Translations under genes and position numbers: made by a program
Shown: positions 27,235 to 39,890 of the stretch, in pieces
Layout of the letters: each line of letters begins with the position of its first letter
Numbering within the stretch: position 1 is the first letter of the stretch
Notes under the pieces: model-generated
Databases searched by the model: none
The model's input: only the letters and a program-made list of their open reading frames with translations
What the model was told of the DNA's origin: nothing
Assembly (NCBI GenBank): GCA_019614645.1
Contig: JABWDB010000004.1
Coordinates: 372,001 to 436,000, forward strand
Direction of reading: 5' to 3'
DNA from: Stratiolaelaps scimitus
Lineage: Eukaryota > Arthropoda > Arachnida > Mesostigmata > Laelapidae
Length of the DNA: 64,000 bases

Positions 27235-27360
27235 GCGAATATGTATATGTAAAGCCAGAGGCCGCAGGTTCGAGCCCTGCCGTGTGACATATAAGAGAGC
27301 TTAAGCATTGGAACAATTGCAGCTCCTTCAATAAACCAATAAACCTTTACCTTTTTGTAC
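27235..27360 (+). mobile_element. SINE family B copy 1
   Basis: A B-box-like GCAGGTTCGAGCCCTGCC lies at 27267, followed by GTGTGACATATAAGAGAGCT, TAAGCATTGGAACAATTGCA, GCTCCTTCAATAAACCAATA and AACCTTTACC. The same ordered blocks occur in reverse at 52545-52690. The family ends in an AATAAA-rich tail instead of plain poly(A). Confidence 0.75.
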
Positions 27361-27638
27361 ATACATTCACTGTAGCATAATCCTGTATCGCGTTGCACGA
27401 TGTCAACGTGCTGTGAGCATAGGGTGGCAAGTGTCAAACCATGCGAGCCCTAGACTAGAAAACTCACCCAAAAACGAAGTTCACGAGTGCAGTCCAATTG
27501 AATGTGGCATACTCGTACCAAATAACCAAGAGTGCATCCCTTCGCGAAGGTTCTATCGTACAAAGGATTCTTCATGGGCCATTTGTTATAAGTCGGCTCG
27601 AAAGCAGGACAATAAGGCAACGAATATAACTACGGCAC

Positions 27639-27658
27639 GGGGGCGGGGCGGGGCAGGG
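27639..27658 (+). other. G-quadruplex-type sequence
   Basis: Four runs of three or more G separated by one or two bases (GGGGGCGGGGCGGGGCAGGG). It meets the usual G4 pattern. Nothing nearby identifies a gene. Confidence 0.6.
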
Positions 27659-27660
27659 CA

Positions 27661-30600
27661 GCAGCAAATTGAAGACCATCTGTTAAGAGTTAACTAACAA
27701 GTGATGGCGTCGACCCTGGGCGTGCCACCCTGTACTTGCCTTATGCACATTGTGGGTGGAGATTTGAGAGGTCACGCTCGGAGTGCGCGATGACCAGGAC
27801 GAGGATGGACAGCTTGGCCTGTGCAATAAAGGGATAATTTTTTTGTAGGCCAAGTGCATGTCACGAAAGCAGGATGTTGCTTCATTCAATTTGCCAAACA
27901 AGGAAATGAGAGTGGTGTAGGTCACTATAGTTTATGAGATGCCCTTTATTATATGCACGATACAGCCGCCGCGGCAATATATAAGATCTATGTGTGTGTG
28001 TGTAACGACAGGATTTATTATCCCGACAGAATGAGAATGCATCAGTCATGCTTACTCCCTTCTATGGTGCACTTACTTAAGGCGTGGCGATAACCTTGGG
28101 AACCTGTTAAAAGGTTGTAGCTTAGAGACGGATGGATGCATCTACATATATGCGCTCATCCTGACAAGCATGGAATATATATATATATATATATATATAC
28201 TTTAAGCCAGATTTATAAACATTGGCAATGGTGACTTTATGAACTATATTGAAACAAACGATGAGCAGACATCTCAGATATCGGTACGGAGTCTGGAAAT
28301 TCGATTGTTGGGGTCAAAGGTTATTTTCATGATCCGCGAAGAAGAACGCGTCGAAGGGGCATTTGTGATTCACCACAAAATTGACCACTAATTCCAAAAT
28401 AGGCAGTCCGGCCTAAATCCCTCAAGACCAGAACCACAATTTCGTCGAGATGATAATGGGTGAGATTACGGTCCGCTAGCCTTAGTGGCAAAAATGTTTC
28501 GGAACGCTTTCACGGCTGCCTTGTACTCTGCGTATACATATAGCGAGATTAATACTATAGTGGTAATTGCCTTCTCAGTATCCTGGGCGAGAATATTCCT
28601 TAAGGCCAATTAGGGTATCCGAGAGCTTTGAGGGAGATTCGAGACTTCGAAACATTCCACCGTACTCGCCGAAGTGTCTTCAAGCGTCTAAACGCGGTAG
28701 AATTATACGCGTTTCCGGACGAGGCTGTGAAAGCGGTCGGAGGCGACTGACGCGAGAGGGTGATATCCCAGGCGGGAGGGGAATAGCGAGCCAGAATATC
28801 TCCAATCAATAACAGATTTCGACTACAGGTGTCTGAGATATGAGTTCCATTTTCGGCATTCTCTCAGAGCGAGTGTCCCGTGGTCCGTCTACGCCGCGCG
28901 CGTCATGAATATGCCATGTCACTGCTATCGCATGTATGTCGCAACAGGCACAAACTCGAATCTTCCGTAGTAGACAGTGATTATTCGTAACAACGTGTTA
29001 TTGTTATGAAACGATTTCGGTCAAACGGGAAACTCTCTGTAGCAGTTAGCCAATACACTCGATCGGCGTAAGCGAGCGTGCCATCGCGGTGATTGATGGA
29101 GAGGTACATAATCATATATCCGTTGTGGTGTGCTCAATGCAATTTCTGTGGATTGTCGCACAAAATCCTCACCGACCGCATCGTCTTCCGGGGTATTCTG
29201 TTTTGTCTCAGACACACACACACAGACGAGCTCGGCTTTCGTTCGAGAAGTTGCCAACAGACCCGGCCCGCGACAGCGTACAAGGTCGTTTTCCCTATGA
29301 GCTGACCTAAGGCTTGGACCTTTCCATTTTTTTCCCTGTACCAGCATGAGTACGACCGTCTCGATAAGACACAATGGTGGCCCGGCCAGCGGCTGAATCG
29401 TGCGGAAGGCCACTGCAGAAGGCGGTGATGAGGTAAAGACTATTGTTATTGTTGTTGTGGTCCGCGTCAGCCAACTGTAAGCCGGAGATCGTTTAGAATA
29501 TCGTGTATGACAGTGAGAGGCAAGTTCGAATGATTATACAATTCCATTTTCTATTGTTATATTATTATTATTATGTGACGAAGGAAATGAGCTGTTTAGC
29601 CAGCTCCTCTACCATAGCTGGCACATTTAATTTGCAATGTACAGTAAGGCAAATTCTGTTATTTTGTACCTGCTTTGTTTCGAGACGTCGGTGATAGCAT
29701 TTCCAGATGTCTCTCTATATCCCTCTGTTAGGGAGGAGAAGGTCATCCTAGAGGTGACCACTTGGAATGATATGGTTTTGTGGTGGTGCTGCTGGTGGTG
29801 GCCGTTTAAATCTCGTTTGCGGTCGACACTTTGCGGCATTACGGAGCGGGTACCTCGTAGATTCCACCAGATGAGGGTACATAGAATTCGAGAGTGTCAT
29901 GAAGCAATAGACCCTGCAACGCGATCTTCGTTGGACAGCGTTCACTGTGTGAGACAGCACCAATGTGCGCACAGTGTAACAAGCCTGCGTAGCAGTGTAC
30001 ACGCACGACGTTATATCTTAGCAAAAGGAGGTTTAGCCTGGCGCATACTGGGGCTGATTATTTGTATGCACGTATGTCATTAACGTGAACTTACGCTTGG
30101 GAACTTTTTTGCGGGGTTGGGAACTCCACGCAGAAGGCCAAGGAGTTGACGATATGACGGCAGTCTGACAGTTGTAGCTAAGTTTACTACCATCTAATCA
30201 GTGGCATTCAAGCAGTAGATAACGGTCGAAACGGTGGTCCGGAAACAATGATCTGCATGAGGTGGATTTGTCCCCGGGAAGATGGCGCAGTGTGCATAAT
30301 GGCAGACTAGTGATTAATTACCCTAGTGAAATAAAATAAATCAACAGGATTGACCGCATGCGTCGTCTGTACAGGGGTGTATCCGCAGATGCGATTAATT
30401 ACAGCTTCGAAATCAGGCAGCAGTGTCTAATCACTATCAGGCGTGATTACTTACAGTTAATAATTGTGTTTCAGGTAAGCACGGATAACAACCCGTACTT
30501 AGCGAATGCCGAGCTGGGAAACGTCATCAGACGGCGAATGCGGCACGGTTCACCGTAGCAGGAAATTTCGTGCCGTTGTTTCATTAGAAGAAATTGTCGA

Positions 30601-33600
30601 TTCGCAGTACGAGCAAACAGTCAGCAATCTCCCCAATCTAACAGAGAAGCCCGAGGCGTACCTCTATCTTGCTGCTGTATCGAACACACAGAGAGGACTC
30701 GAACAATGAGGCATATCGTAGGGCCGAAATCTCGTCTGTGCCGCATTAATGTCGAAACTTTCAAATACCTCAGTTGCGTTAATGGTAACTAGCAAACTGA
30801 GCCGGACGGAGAAATTGACAAAGAAAATACTGCTATTTATTTACTTTGAATATGTACAAAGACTGTTGTTATAATAATGTATGCAGTGTACCAACCGTCG
30901 TAGGGGGACGTACCGTAACAAGGCCGATCGTAATTGGCTCGGAATTGTCGCGTAAGGCACATGATCCCTCCCCGAGCGGAAAGTTCGACCTATGCAGGAA
31001 CTCTGAAGGAGCTGTAGTTTCTTAGATTTCAATTGACTTTGCGAAAAATTCGCACACAGCCTCGTCACATCTCGCATTGTACGAGATCGTCGTGCTCCTT
31101 CGGCTCGGGTCGTGGGTCAATTTCAGGTGAACCGATGTTTTATAGCCAATATATTACATTGGGTGGTTTAAGAGTCGTGCTACTTTGAGCTGTACCTCAT
31201 TCTCGTTAGGTCACTTGTTACGTCAACAGCAATTAACCCTAATTTCCACCGGATTGGCCGTTTGATTTTGCCTCTACGTAGATCGGATCACGGAAAACGA
31301 GAGAGAGCAAAAAGCGAGCCCGTAAAAATTCGTATCCCGGTGCCAGAACAGTGGATGGCGACGAGAGCAATTTCGAAATAGCTACCCAAAAATATCGTCG
31401 GAGCGGCTCGCTTCGAGGAGGCGAAATGCAAATCTCTTCTCGAAAATGTGCTCCCACATATTGGCCGCCTGCACCGCATAAAAAAACTCGAAATAACTAA
31501 CTCTTAATCGCAGTTTTCCTCAATATGAGCAGTTTCGTCCGCATGAAGAGTGTCCTAACGATGCCACCGACCACGCCCTCGCTATATGTTTGCACTCTGA
31601 TAGCCCAGCAGAGAATCTTATTCTCAACTACCGAAAGGTAACGAGATATACCATACATGGACGACGTACATTGGGGATGTATATATATATATATATGTAT
31701 GGAGTCATGTGTCGTATGTCGAAACGCTGCAAAGTAACTGAAGAAGCTAGCGGTCGCCTATCATACAGATTGTGTAAACGGTGGAGCGTGGAAACGGTGC
31801 TATGCAATTTCGCCGTGCAACTTCAAATACAAACAACGGCTGTGGGGACGTCGGAACACCTCGTTGCCTCTCAGGGTATCGATGTTACTGTATCGAATTT
31901 ATAGTAGTGGTGGTAATAATAATATATATTGTGTTTATCAATTCTAAGTTCCAAGAGCGAGCAGACCTTTGCTGGTCCATTTGTCTAGGATTTGACGGTG
32001 GTACGATACTCGCTTTGAACCTCTTAGCGGTAGTCCTAATCAGCAGAAAGAGAACGATTCTGCGTCGCGGGTCATAATCACTCCTCCTAAGAAGCTAAGG
32101 AACTCTTTCGAGAGGGACAACAAGCTGGCTTTTATACGATTGCCGTGTCCGTGGTTTACCAATACAATATTTCAAACTGGGAATACTCAGGAGTCCGCCA
32201 ACCCAAACAGTGACCTCGATCGATCTAGGGAAGGTCATCGCATTCTGACCGCATTGGCCAGCCTAGAGATGTCCTATCAAAATGATGTATACTCAACCCC
32301 CTGGAGAGTTATCCCCCGTAAACGCCTCCCATCATTTTTCATTTTTCGCCCTCGGAGAGGCTTCGTCTATTTAGTTATCAATTGGTTAGTCGTAGCGTCT
32401 CTTACTCAATGGGATGCTTTTTCGGAGAACGCTGCTACTAATCAATGTCGTCGAACGTCTTGATCACAATTGCAATTGCTTCTTTGTTTTCTTTTTATTT
32501 TATTATTTTCTTTATTTGTATTTAGATACGCTTTCAGAATCATTTGTACATACATAAATCGATGTGTGCTGTCATTTCTTGAGATGCATTGCCATAACCC
32601 TACATTGCGTGCGCGCTACTTCATTCATCTAATAGTTAATTATACGCACTGTGGATGACGGCCTATTTGTATCATGAGGGCTAATACTGATTTGTACCTT
32701 TACGCAGTCCACCTCGTCAATGCACCACGTTGCGTTTTGTCATATCTGTTATAAGAACTAGAGATCTGTCGACGCACGCTCTTTAACGAGATCTTATTTT
32801 ATATCAGACCTATGACCGCGTATCTCTCTGACAACCAGCATCAACATTACATGGAACATGGGGTAATAGACTTCTATTGTTACTCACAAAAAAAATTCCG
32901 CTGCTGAAAGCATTGCACACATTGCACTGGTGAGCAATGTGTGCACTGCTCACCAACATCAGAACAGCCCGTCATGTAACCATGTATCTGACAAATGCGT
33001 ACTATGCTTTCAGGGCATACAGCAAATTCTGCGAGGAGCAGAAACGCCTAGAAGAGAAGAGAGACGGGAACGAGACAGACAGAATTGCGCATAGCAACAA
33101 CATTGGTTATCTCTGGCTGTCGATGCCGACGCCGAGTGGATACCGGCTCGATTACTAACGAACCAACTAGTTCCCACCACATCGCCTCGTGCAACGCTCA
33201 TGTCGGCGTATTTTCCATTGTGTGACCATTGTTCCAATTCGGGTCGCACCCGAATTCGCGCATTGCAGCGCGGGGCGCGACCATCCGCCGGCTCAAATCG
33301 TTCGTCATGGTTTTGCTGTTGCGGATGCTATATTTGCCAATGGCGATAGGCCTATCTCTCCAGCCTAGGGCAAGCCTTGCCTAGTAGGGCGTGACACCCG
33401 ATGAACAGGCCGACGACTTGACCATCGACTTGGGCAGGCCGACGTAATCGAAAGGTCTTCACGCGTTATTAATGCTGTTGGCGTCGACGATAATTGTCAT
33501 TATTCGTTGTTTGTTTGTCGCTTACGTGACTCGACATCTGAGTCAGTTAATTGCTGTTCGAGCATGTGTACCATTGCATTGTCCTGCGCGACAATGGCTG

Positions 33601-34892
33601 AGATCAAGCAATCGTTCAGGGGATAGATGGGCCATCGAGAATGGCACTTCCTGCTTCGGGAGCGCCAGTTCCCTAGCTTTGGCACACACACACACTCGTA
33701 CGGCGTGTTTGCACAGCGTATTCTTTATGATTTATCTGTTCAAGTGGAGCGTGTATCGAACCCTTGAGCCGGTTCTCTATTCGATGCAATTGGCGGGAGC
33801 GGGCCGGGGGGGTGTAACCTCTAATGCTGCCGACGTCACAGATAGAATCAACATTTGGTTTCGACTCAGGGCAAACGTTGGGCGGGAAAAGTCGAACAAC
33901 TCGAAAGGATATGATTACGGCGGTTCGTATTGTGACGATTTTGTTATTTCACTGACATTATGCATACGAATATATACATATATGTGCATAAATGTATTAA
34001 AGCACAGATTACCCTTTGGATGGTGGTGGGATCAGTAGCCGTAGGTATTTATAAGCACTGAGACTTTTTAGGCTACGCACCCCCCAAGCAGCCACTCTGT
34101 TATTATTCCGCTTGCTTGCGCGACCAGTGCAGCCGAGGGAGTCGAATAGCGCAACGTATAGAACGAACGAATCCGACATGTGGTATCCTTCGGCGAGGCC
34201 TTTATCAGGGTCCACCGGAAGCCGTTATCAGTGTGCGCTTATCTGATGTCTGTTCTCATTTGAAACGACGCGCTGCGGGGTTGAGGCATGCCACAGTTGC
34301 ACCTATTGTTACTGGACCAGCAGTACCGTGATCAAATGAGGAACAACGAGAACAGGACAGCAGGCAGCGGAAGTACGGATCATGATCTCTCTCTCTCTCG
34401 GGTCAGTGACTCACGGTTAGGGACCGGGGATTTTTCGGCCGAATTCGACACTGTCACTGTGCAAGGCGAATCTCACCCTGACGCATGGTCCTCGAAGTAA
34501 CCTACGGTCCACCGCCGCTCCAGCCGTGTATCTCTCACAAAACGACCTCGTGTATCAACAACGCCTCCGATATCGTGCATCACCGCCGAGCGTCGTCTCG
34601 ATCGCTTTCAATTATACCCCACCTGGGCAAAATATCGCACCGGAATACTGCTTCTCATATTTTGTCTACCTGCTGACGATTTAGCCGAGCCATTAGCAAC
34701 GACGTATCACAAGAAAATAGGCTACACTATGTACATTTTTTCATTTTTCGTCCGTTGAGGCTGTGTTCATCCTTGCAATCGCATGGGCCCAGCATGCGCT
34801 CTACACCAGGCTAGTGAGATGGAGCCAGGAGGACAGATTGTAGATGGGTGGAAGCGCTCAGGGATGTCGGGGGCTCGCGCTGGTGGGGGCAA
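27661..34892. other. no recognised gene; mostly unique sequence
   Basis: Contains (TA)n at 28175-28199 and 31680-31696 and two hairpin-forming sequences at 32914-32955. Plus frames at 32140-32463 (107 codons) and 33472-34038 (188 codons) and a minus frame at 29021-29413 (130 codons) have no motif I know. No splice-consistent gene was found. Confidence 0.4.
32914..32955. other. two overlapping, mutually exclusive hairpins
   Basis: Arms TGCACACATTGC (32914-32925) and GCAATGTGTGCA (32934-32945) pair perfectly over 12 bp with an 8-base loop. Arms TGGTGAGC (32928-32935) and GCTCACCA (32948-32955) pair over 8 bp and use the loop of the first. Both cannot form at once. Function unknown. Confidence 0.7.
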
Positions 34893-34955
34893 GGACGTCA
34901 CGGGCGGCAGCCGTCATCTGTATAAATGAGGGCAAAGCTATCCCGAATGCAGTGC
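34893..34955 (+). promoter_or_regulatory. candidate core promoter: CRE-like site, TATA box, initiator
   Basis: Inside a GC-rich block there is GACGTCAC (about 34895), then TATAAATG at 34921 and a CAGT initiator-like tetramer at 34950-34953. The spacing is 29 bases, the usual TATA-to-start distance for RNA polymerase II. Downstream to 35560 the DNA is GC-rich with CTG and CAA triplets, as in many 5' untranslated exons. It faces the signal-peptide exon at 39673. The motifs are seen; use as a promoter is inference. Confidence 0.35.
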
Positions 34956-35560
34956 CCCCTAACGCGGCCACTGCTGTCGCCGATGCTCCTGTGCTGCTGC
35001 TGCTGCTGCTGCTGCTTTGGTCGGCTTTCCGCTTATTTTACTGGCGGTTGCTCTCGTCTGGTTGCCAGTAACCAGTGTACTACTAGGTGCCCCCCTTGTC
35101 TCTTCCTCTCTCTCTCTCTCTGTCTCGCCTGCTCGCTGTTGTGTTGAATATTTATTGCCGGCGCTGCATCCCGTTGCCGTACCGTGCCACTCCTCTGTCG
35201 CCGGTGCAGTCTGCAGCGACGGCGGCAACTCAGCCACGATGACGACGACGACGACGATGAACGAGGGGAGCTCATATCTTCTATTCTGTATACCGCTACA
35301 CTCTGCTGCTGCTGCTGCTGCCTCACGACTCTCCAGGCAGCGTTCAGCCGCGGGGGGCGGCGGGGGTGATGCTGATGGCGGATGGTGACGGCGCATCTGT
35401 GTGCGTGTTCTCGTCCGAACACAACCGACTACTGCACTGCACTCTGAATGAATGAACCGCCATGAAACCAACGGCGGCGGCGGCGGCGACGACGACAACA
35501 ACAACAACAAACAACAACAACATCAACCACAACAACAATGACAACATTCTATAATTTAAC
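34956..35560. other. GC-rich triplet-repeat block downstream of the candidate promoter
   Basis: Contains (CTG)n at 34992-35015 and 35301-35321, (GAC)n at about 35239-35256, (CT)n at 35107-35121 and CAACAA runs to 35540. It would be the 5' untranslated exon if 34921 is a true TATA box. Homopolymer-coding frames on both strands are not convincing. Confidence 0.35.
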
Positions 35561-36234
35561 AACGGAGGCGCAGCAATGTGTGCGCTCAATACCATTTTGG
35601 CCGAGCTGTTCGCTTACGTGGTCAGCGGCGCCCCACACCTCGCGCCCCCAGTATTATATATAATACCTATGCATGTGCAATCATATTATCAATATTGGTT
35701 TCTGAATGCTAGCGAGCGCATAGCGTTTCCACAAGATGAACATATGCTCCGTGTGCTTGAGGTGAGGTTTGACGGACTGTGAAAAACACCGCATGACATC
35801 GTCGGACATGTCGATAATGCGTTGTCTTTAGGGCGTCGCTTGGGTTCTATTCGGAATTGTACGATGATTTTGTTGCAGCGATCGTATCGTATGACGATTG
35901 CCACTTTCTCAATACTGCACGATATCCACAGCGAGAAGGAAGAGGTAAGCCACATATTCGGCAGGTGTATTAGGTTAGACTGAAGCTGAGCACATGTAAA
36001 CGGTGAGATAACCAGCCAATAAACAATTGACCATCATGTGTAGCAGTAATAACTTTGTGAATCAGCTGTACGGCAGATCGGTTGTAGCTGAGAAAGATGA
36101 AACAGACATCACACCATCAGCAAAAACCATCATAAGCTTTTCCCTCTTGAAAAGCGCGACTGGCCGCTGTTCGATAAGATCGAGTTGATTCCACAAGTAG
36201 TTCATTCATTCCATGGTCTAACTCGCTGTCTTCT

Positions 36235-36543
36235 GTGAATAGCTTACTAGCAAAATCAAGCGAGGATTACCCCGGCATCGGTAGCAGTGACAGCGTTCGG
36301 CATGCCTCGAACGCTCTAAATGACAACAAACTCAGCCAGGGGACTGACACCGAGGCGATGTCAGCGAGTCGCCCATTAGATATTACAGCAGATATTGGCT
36401 CATTAGGCGGACGACTCTCCTCCATCGATCAAGTGTTTGCTAGGAAATATGGGAATAGCCCAACCGATAGCGATAACGCAGTTGTCATCGGTGTGGTGTG
36501 CGCGGCTGTGCTTATTTCGAATGTCGTCGCATGCCCGCCTTAG
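36235..36543 (+). CDS. unrecognised open frame of about 100 codons with a hydrophobic C-terminal segment
   Basis: The frame is open from about 36235 (GTG, no good ATG) to TAG at 36541. It encodes an acidic, Ser-rich part (SSEDYPGIGSSDSVR, LSQGTDTEAMSAS) and then AVVIGVVCAAVLISNVVAC, which could span a membrane. Codon choice looks more balanced than in the surrounding low-complexity frames. I do not recognise it. It may be an internal or terminal exon, or chance. The first internal ATG is at 36358. Confidence 0.2.
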   Translation: MNSLLAKSSEDYPGIGSSDSVRHASNALNDNKLSQGTDTEAMSASRPLDITADIGSLGGRLSSIDQVFARKYGNSPTDSDNAVVIGVVCAAVLISNVVACPP

Positions 36544-38634
36544 TAACATCCGTTGATATCTCGCTATAGCAGTAGAAGCAGCCGCAGGCATCGATTAGGA
36601 AGGAGGTTTTCGTCGCCGCGTTGCCCTGATCTATATTTACTCCCTTGCAATTGACCACCGAGGCAAGCAGCTAAATCGCGGCAAAATTTCGTTCGAGCGG
36701 AGTATGCCATTCGGAAACGATGTCTCCATATATGTGGTTCATTTATTGTTCGGCTAATCACTGGGAGGATGTCCAGGTCACCCTGATAGCGACGGTTCCC
36801 ACGCCAAAGTCGTTTTAGCGATTGTTTCGCAATTCGGCGAATCTTCGGTTCGATTTTGCCGCTATTTGTTGAACTCATCCAGATGCTTGTGACACAACGA
36901 CAGCTGATGGGGAACATCGGATAGTAATAATAGATGTGAACAGCTGATTATTATTATTGGTAGTTGTGGTAGCAATATTCAGCTGCAGTCTTAGCGAAGC
37001 CTTCTATGGAAGGTCATCTGAGGGTCAGCTAAGGGAAGACAAAGCCTGTATTCGTTTGTACCCCCTAGAGCTTTTGATGGTATCCACGTTGAGCCACCAA
37101 ACAGGAGACGCATATGGCTTAGGTTCAAATCCTGCTACCAGACCCTTTGTAGAATCTTTGGATTTCTCTATCTCCTTCCTTTACTTGTGGATTCTTGCCA
37201 GGTACGAGAAGTGTACTAAATCAGTAAAGGTGGCCCAGGTAGGTCTCGCGGGTAATACTCGAAGGCGTTTCGAAGAGGTGTTACATACCGGAACAGCTTG
37301 AAGCCAGCTGCAACAGTACGTGTTCGTTGGCGCAAAGCACTAGCGAGGCCTGTCCTAGAATAAAGAAAGAATCAGCTGAAGGTCAATTGTGGAAAAAAAA
37401 TGGTTAGTACTCGTTAATCGCTCGACCGCAATTCTGTCTTTATTTGCCTATACGGCGCCAGTTATCGCTTGATATAATAGTGGATGCAATTTTGCAGTTG
37501 GCACATCGTTGCCCCCTGCATGTTCCTCTTACAAAAAGCCCAGTTTTTCTATACGTGGCTCGTGAGTGACACGGTCCTCGAGTGATGACGCTTTACTCGA
37601 CAACAATCCCGCCGATCTGCAGAAATGATCATCAACCAAAATGCACCGAGCATCCTCAGATGAAACGATCGAGGCCACAGCACGTATGACAATAATATAC
37701 ATTGACAAACCCCAATCATGGTTTCCCTTTACGTAGCAGCGGTATAACGCGAGCGTGCGCACACCATGTGGGTGAGTCGGATTGATGCAAGAGCTCGTTG
37801 CAGTATGGCGGCTTATTCGTAATCTGATGATTGATCAGTGTTCCAGAGCTGGAAAATCTCGATACTAAAAATGACCAGTGCCAACGCCTATTGTCTATTA
37901 GATTTATTTGCATATTGCTGTACACTGCGCGCTGGATGACAGAGATGAACTGCATCAGCAGCTGTGCCAATGTGTCATATATGGAAACCGGCAAATGGCG
38001 CGGGAATTACGACAAAATGTCATCAGTATATCATTGTCACGATAAATGATTACTAGTTAATGCTGTGAATAGATTTAGTAGAGCACCGTCATTTTTGGTG
38101 GTACGCTTCTTGCTTGCGTTTGTATCAACATAGTGTTCGTATTTGACTTCGGGGGGGGGGGGGGGGCTATTCAGGTTCAAGGAAGCGTATCGTCGTAACT
38201 ACAAAGACCCTGCGATAACAACAGTTGGAAGAAGAATATTGCGCAGCACTTTGTGATGGCTGCGTAGAGCAATTTCTAATTCAATGATCGGGCTACGGTA
38301 TGTTCATCATTCTTTCGATGTCCATTTGAATTTATAGCAAACGAACTTCTCGCTTGGCTTCAAATCTATCTTGCCACTTCGAGCCACCACTCGCTGCGTT
38401 TCCTCGCTATCTCTCGTCGATGCTACCGTTCAGTAATCGTCGACTGTTGATTTCTCCAAAGGGGTTTCTGGCTCCGCGATGAGCATTGAGAGATAACTCG
38501 GCTGGTTGGTTCTTTTTTTTTCGTATTGCATATCATTTTATTGAATGTATGCAGAGGCTCGTCCGATGGCACAATTTCCCGATATCGAAATAGATTTGTG
38601 TCATATATTAACAGAACGAAAACATGCGGCCGCG

Positions 38635-38636
<2 letters not shown>

Positions 38637-38676
<40 letters not shown>
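38637..38676. repeat. (TA)20 microsatellite
   Basis: 40 bases of TA following a NotI-like GCGGCCGC. Confidence 0.95.
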
Positions 38677-38679
<3 letters not shown>

Positions 38680-39672
38680 CCAGTGGAGTGCGCGGTTTTG
38701 CCTTGAAGAAATGAAAGCTCTTGTGGACGTTTGGTCTAGATCAGGGCAATGATTTTAATAATAATGATTCCAACTAATTGTGCTAATCTTGTACTAGTTT
38801 ATTGTGGCGGTAATGATTTACTGAAAGTGATTGCTAATAAATGATTTGTACTTTCTGTTCAATTTGCCTATGGTGCACATTGGCTCAAACAATGACTCGA
38901 TATGACTTCAAAATGTGCTATAACCTCAACGCGATACAGAAAATTGTATTATGTAGGATACCGAGTGAAATATACACTAACACGTATACATACAATACTC
39001 TTGACTTAAGTAGTACCTTCGTAAGTACGCTCGAATGAGTTTTCCGGATGCCGGCTTCAACCAATCTTAGGGAGACTCTCTTCGAAAGCACTGACTTGCT
39101 GTACAAGCGATTGCAACAATGCCCATGCACAAGCTACACAAAGCTTGACTAACGAGTGGCCCAATCTCAATTATCGCTATGTACAACTTGGTTTTCACGA
39201 ATATACCCCGTTTGTCCTGCGTGGCTAATTCCAGTGAACATCTTCGTTTCAAAAATGTGTTTTTTATTATTAATTTCCTTGCAAATAAAGCAAGGGATTT
39301 AACAGCAAAACCGAGACAGTGTCGGTGTCCGCACCTTCCTGATATCCGAGATGTCCACCGGAAGGTATTAGCATAGATACAGTTTAACATCAATTGCTGC
39401 CTCGGAACATTCAGACAGCCATGGGGCGGATACTTCTCGGTATCTATCCACGAAACACGCTCCATCGAACAGCGTGTTGACTAATATCGACCCTGATATC
39501 GACAAGATGGATCGTTGTGCCATGTCCAAGTCGGATGTATTTCTCGGCGTCCGGACGAATAGAGGACCGCGAAAAAGTGCAAGAAACCAAATAACAAACC
39601 AACTAAATAACTACAGCTTTGCCGTCTGCAAAGTTAATAATTCCGATCGAACTCGCTCATCGAACTTTGCAC

Positions 39673-39890
39673 ATGATTGCCTATTCATTGCTGGCTGTTG
39701 TGTTCCTGTTATCGATCGCTGCTATGGATGCGAGACCGAAGCGTCGGCCCTGGGCCTTTCCTGCGGCAACTCGAGACGAGTCACTTCGAATGATGGCCGA
39801 GCCCCGTTTGATTTGGCCTTCCTTCTCTCAACCGTATCGAATACAATCGTTGAACAATGGTGGGGACAACGCGATGTCCGCAATACTGAC
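39673..39890 (+). CDS. candidate signal-peptide first coding exon (possibly of the ADAM gene)
   Basis: An ATG at 39673 opens a frame whose first 20 residues, MIAYSLLAVVFLLSIAAMDA, form a textbook signal peptide: short n-region, hydrophobic LLAVVFLLSIAA core and small residues before the predicted cut. The chain continues RPKRRPWAFPAATRDE, then a W/P-rich stretch, and stays open to a GTACGT donor at 39891, ending in phase 2. Codon use resembles the ADAM exons by eye. It lies on the same strand 10 kb upstream of the first certain ADAM exon (phase 0), so at least one more exon would be needed between them. It could equally be a separate small secreted protein. Another frame is also open for 174 codons here (39474-39998), which lowers confidence. 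Confidence 0.42.

Larger units (their letters stand above)
35561..39672. other. no recognised gene apart from the weak frame at 36235
   Basis: Holds a B-box-like GGTTCAAATCCTGC at 37122 without a clear A-box, a G tract of about 16 at 38151-38166 and (TA)n at 38637-38676. A minus frame of 117 codons (36564-36917) is basic and unrecognised. Confidence 0.35.

Noticed and set aside
33472..34038. Plus frame of 188 codons
   Set aside because: No good ATG at its start and no recognisable domain, and the product includes a His-Thr run from (CA)n.
37122..37136. B-box-like GGTTCAAATCCTGC as a tRNA or third SINE
   Set aside because: No matching A-box or repeated body found in the window.
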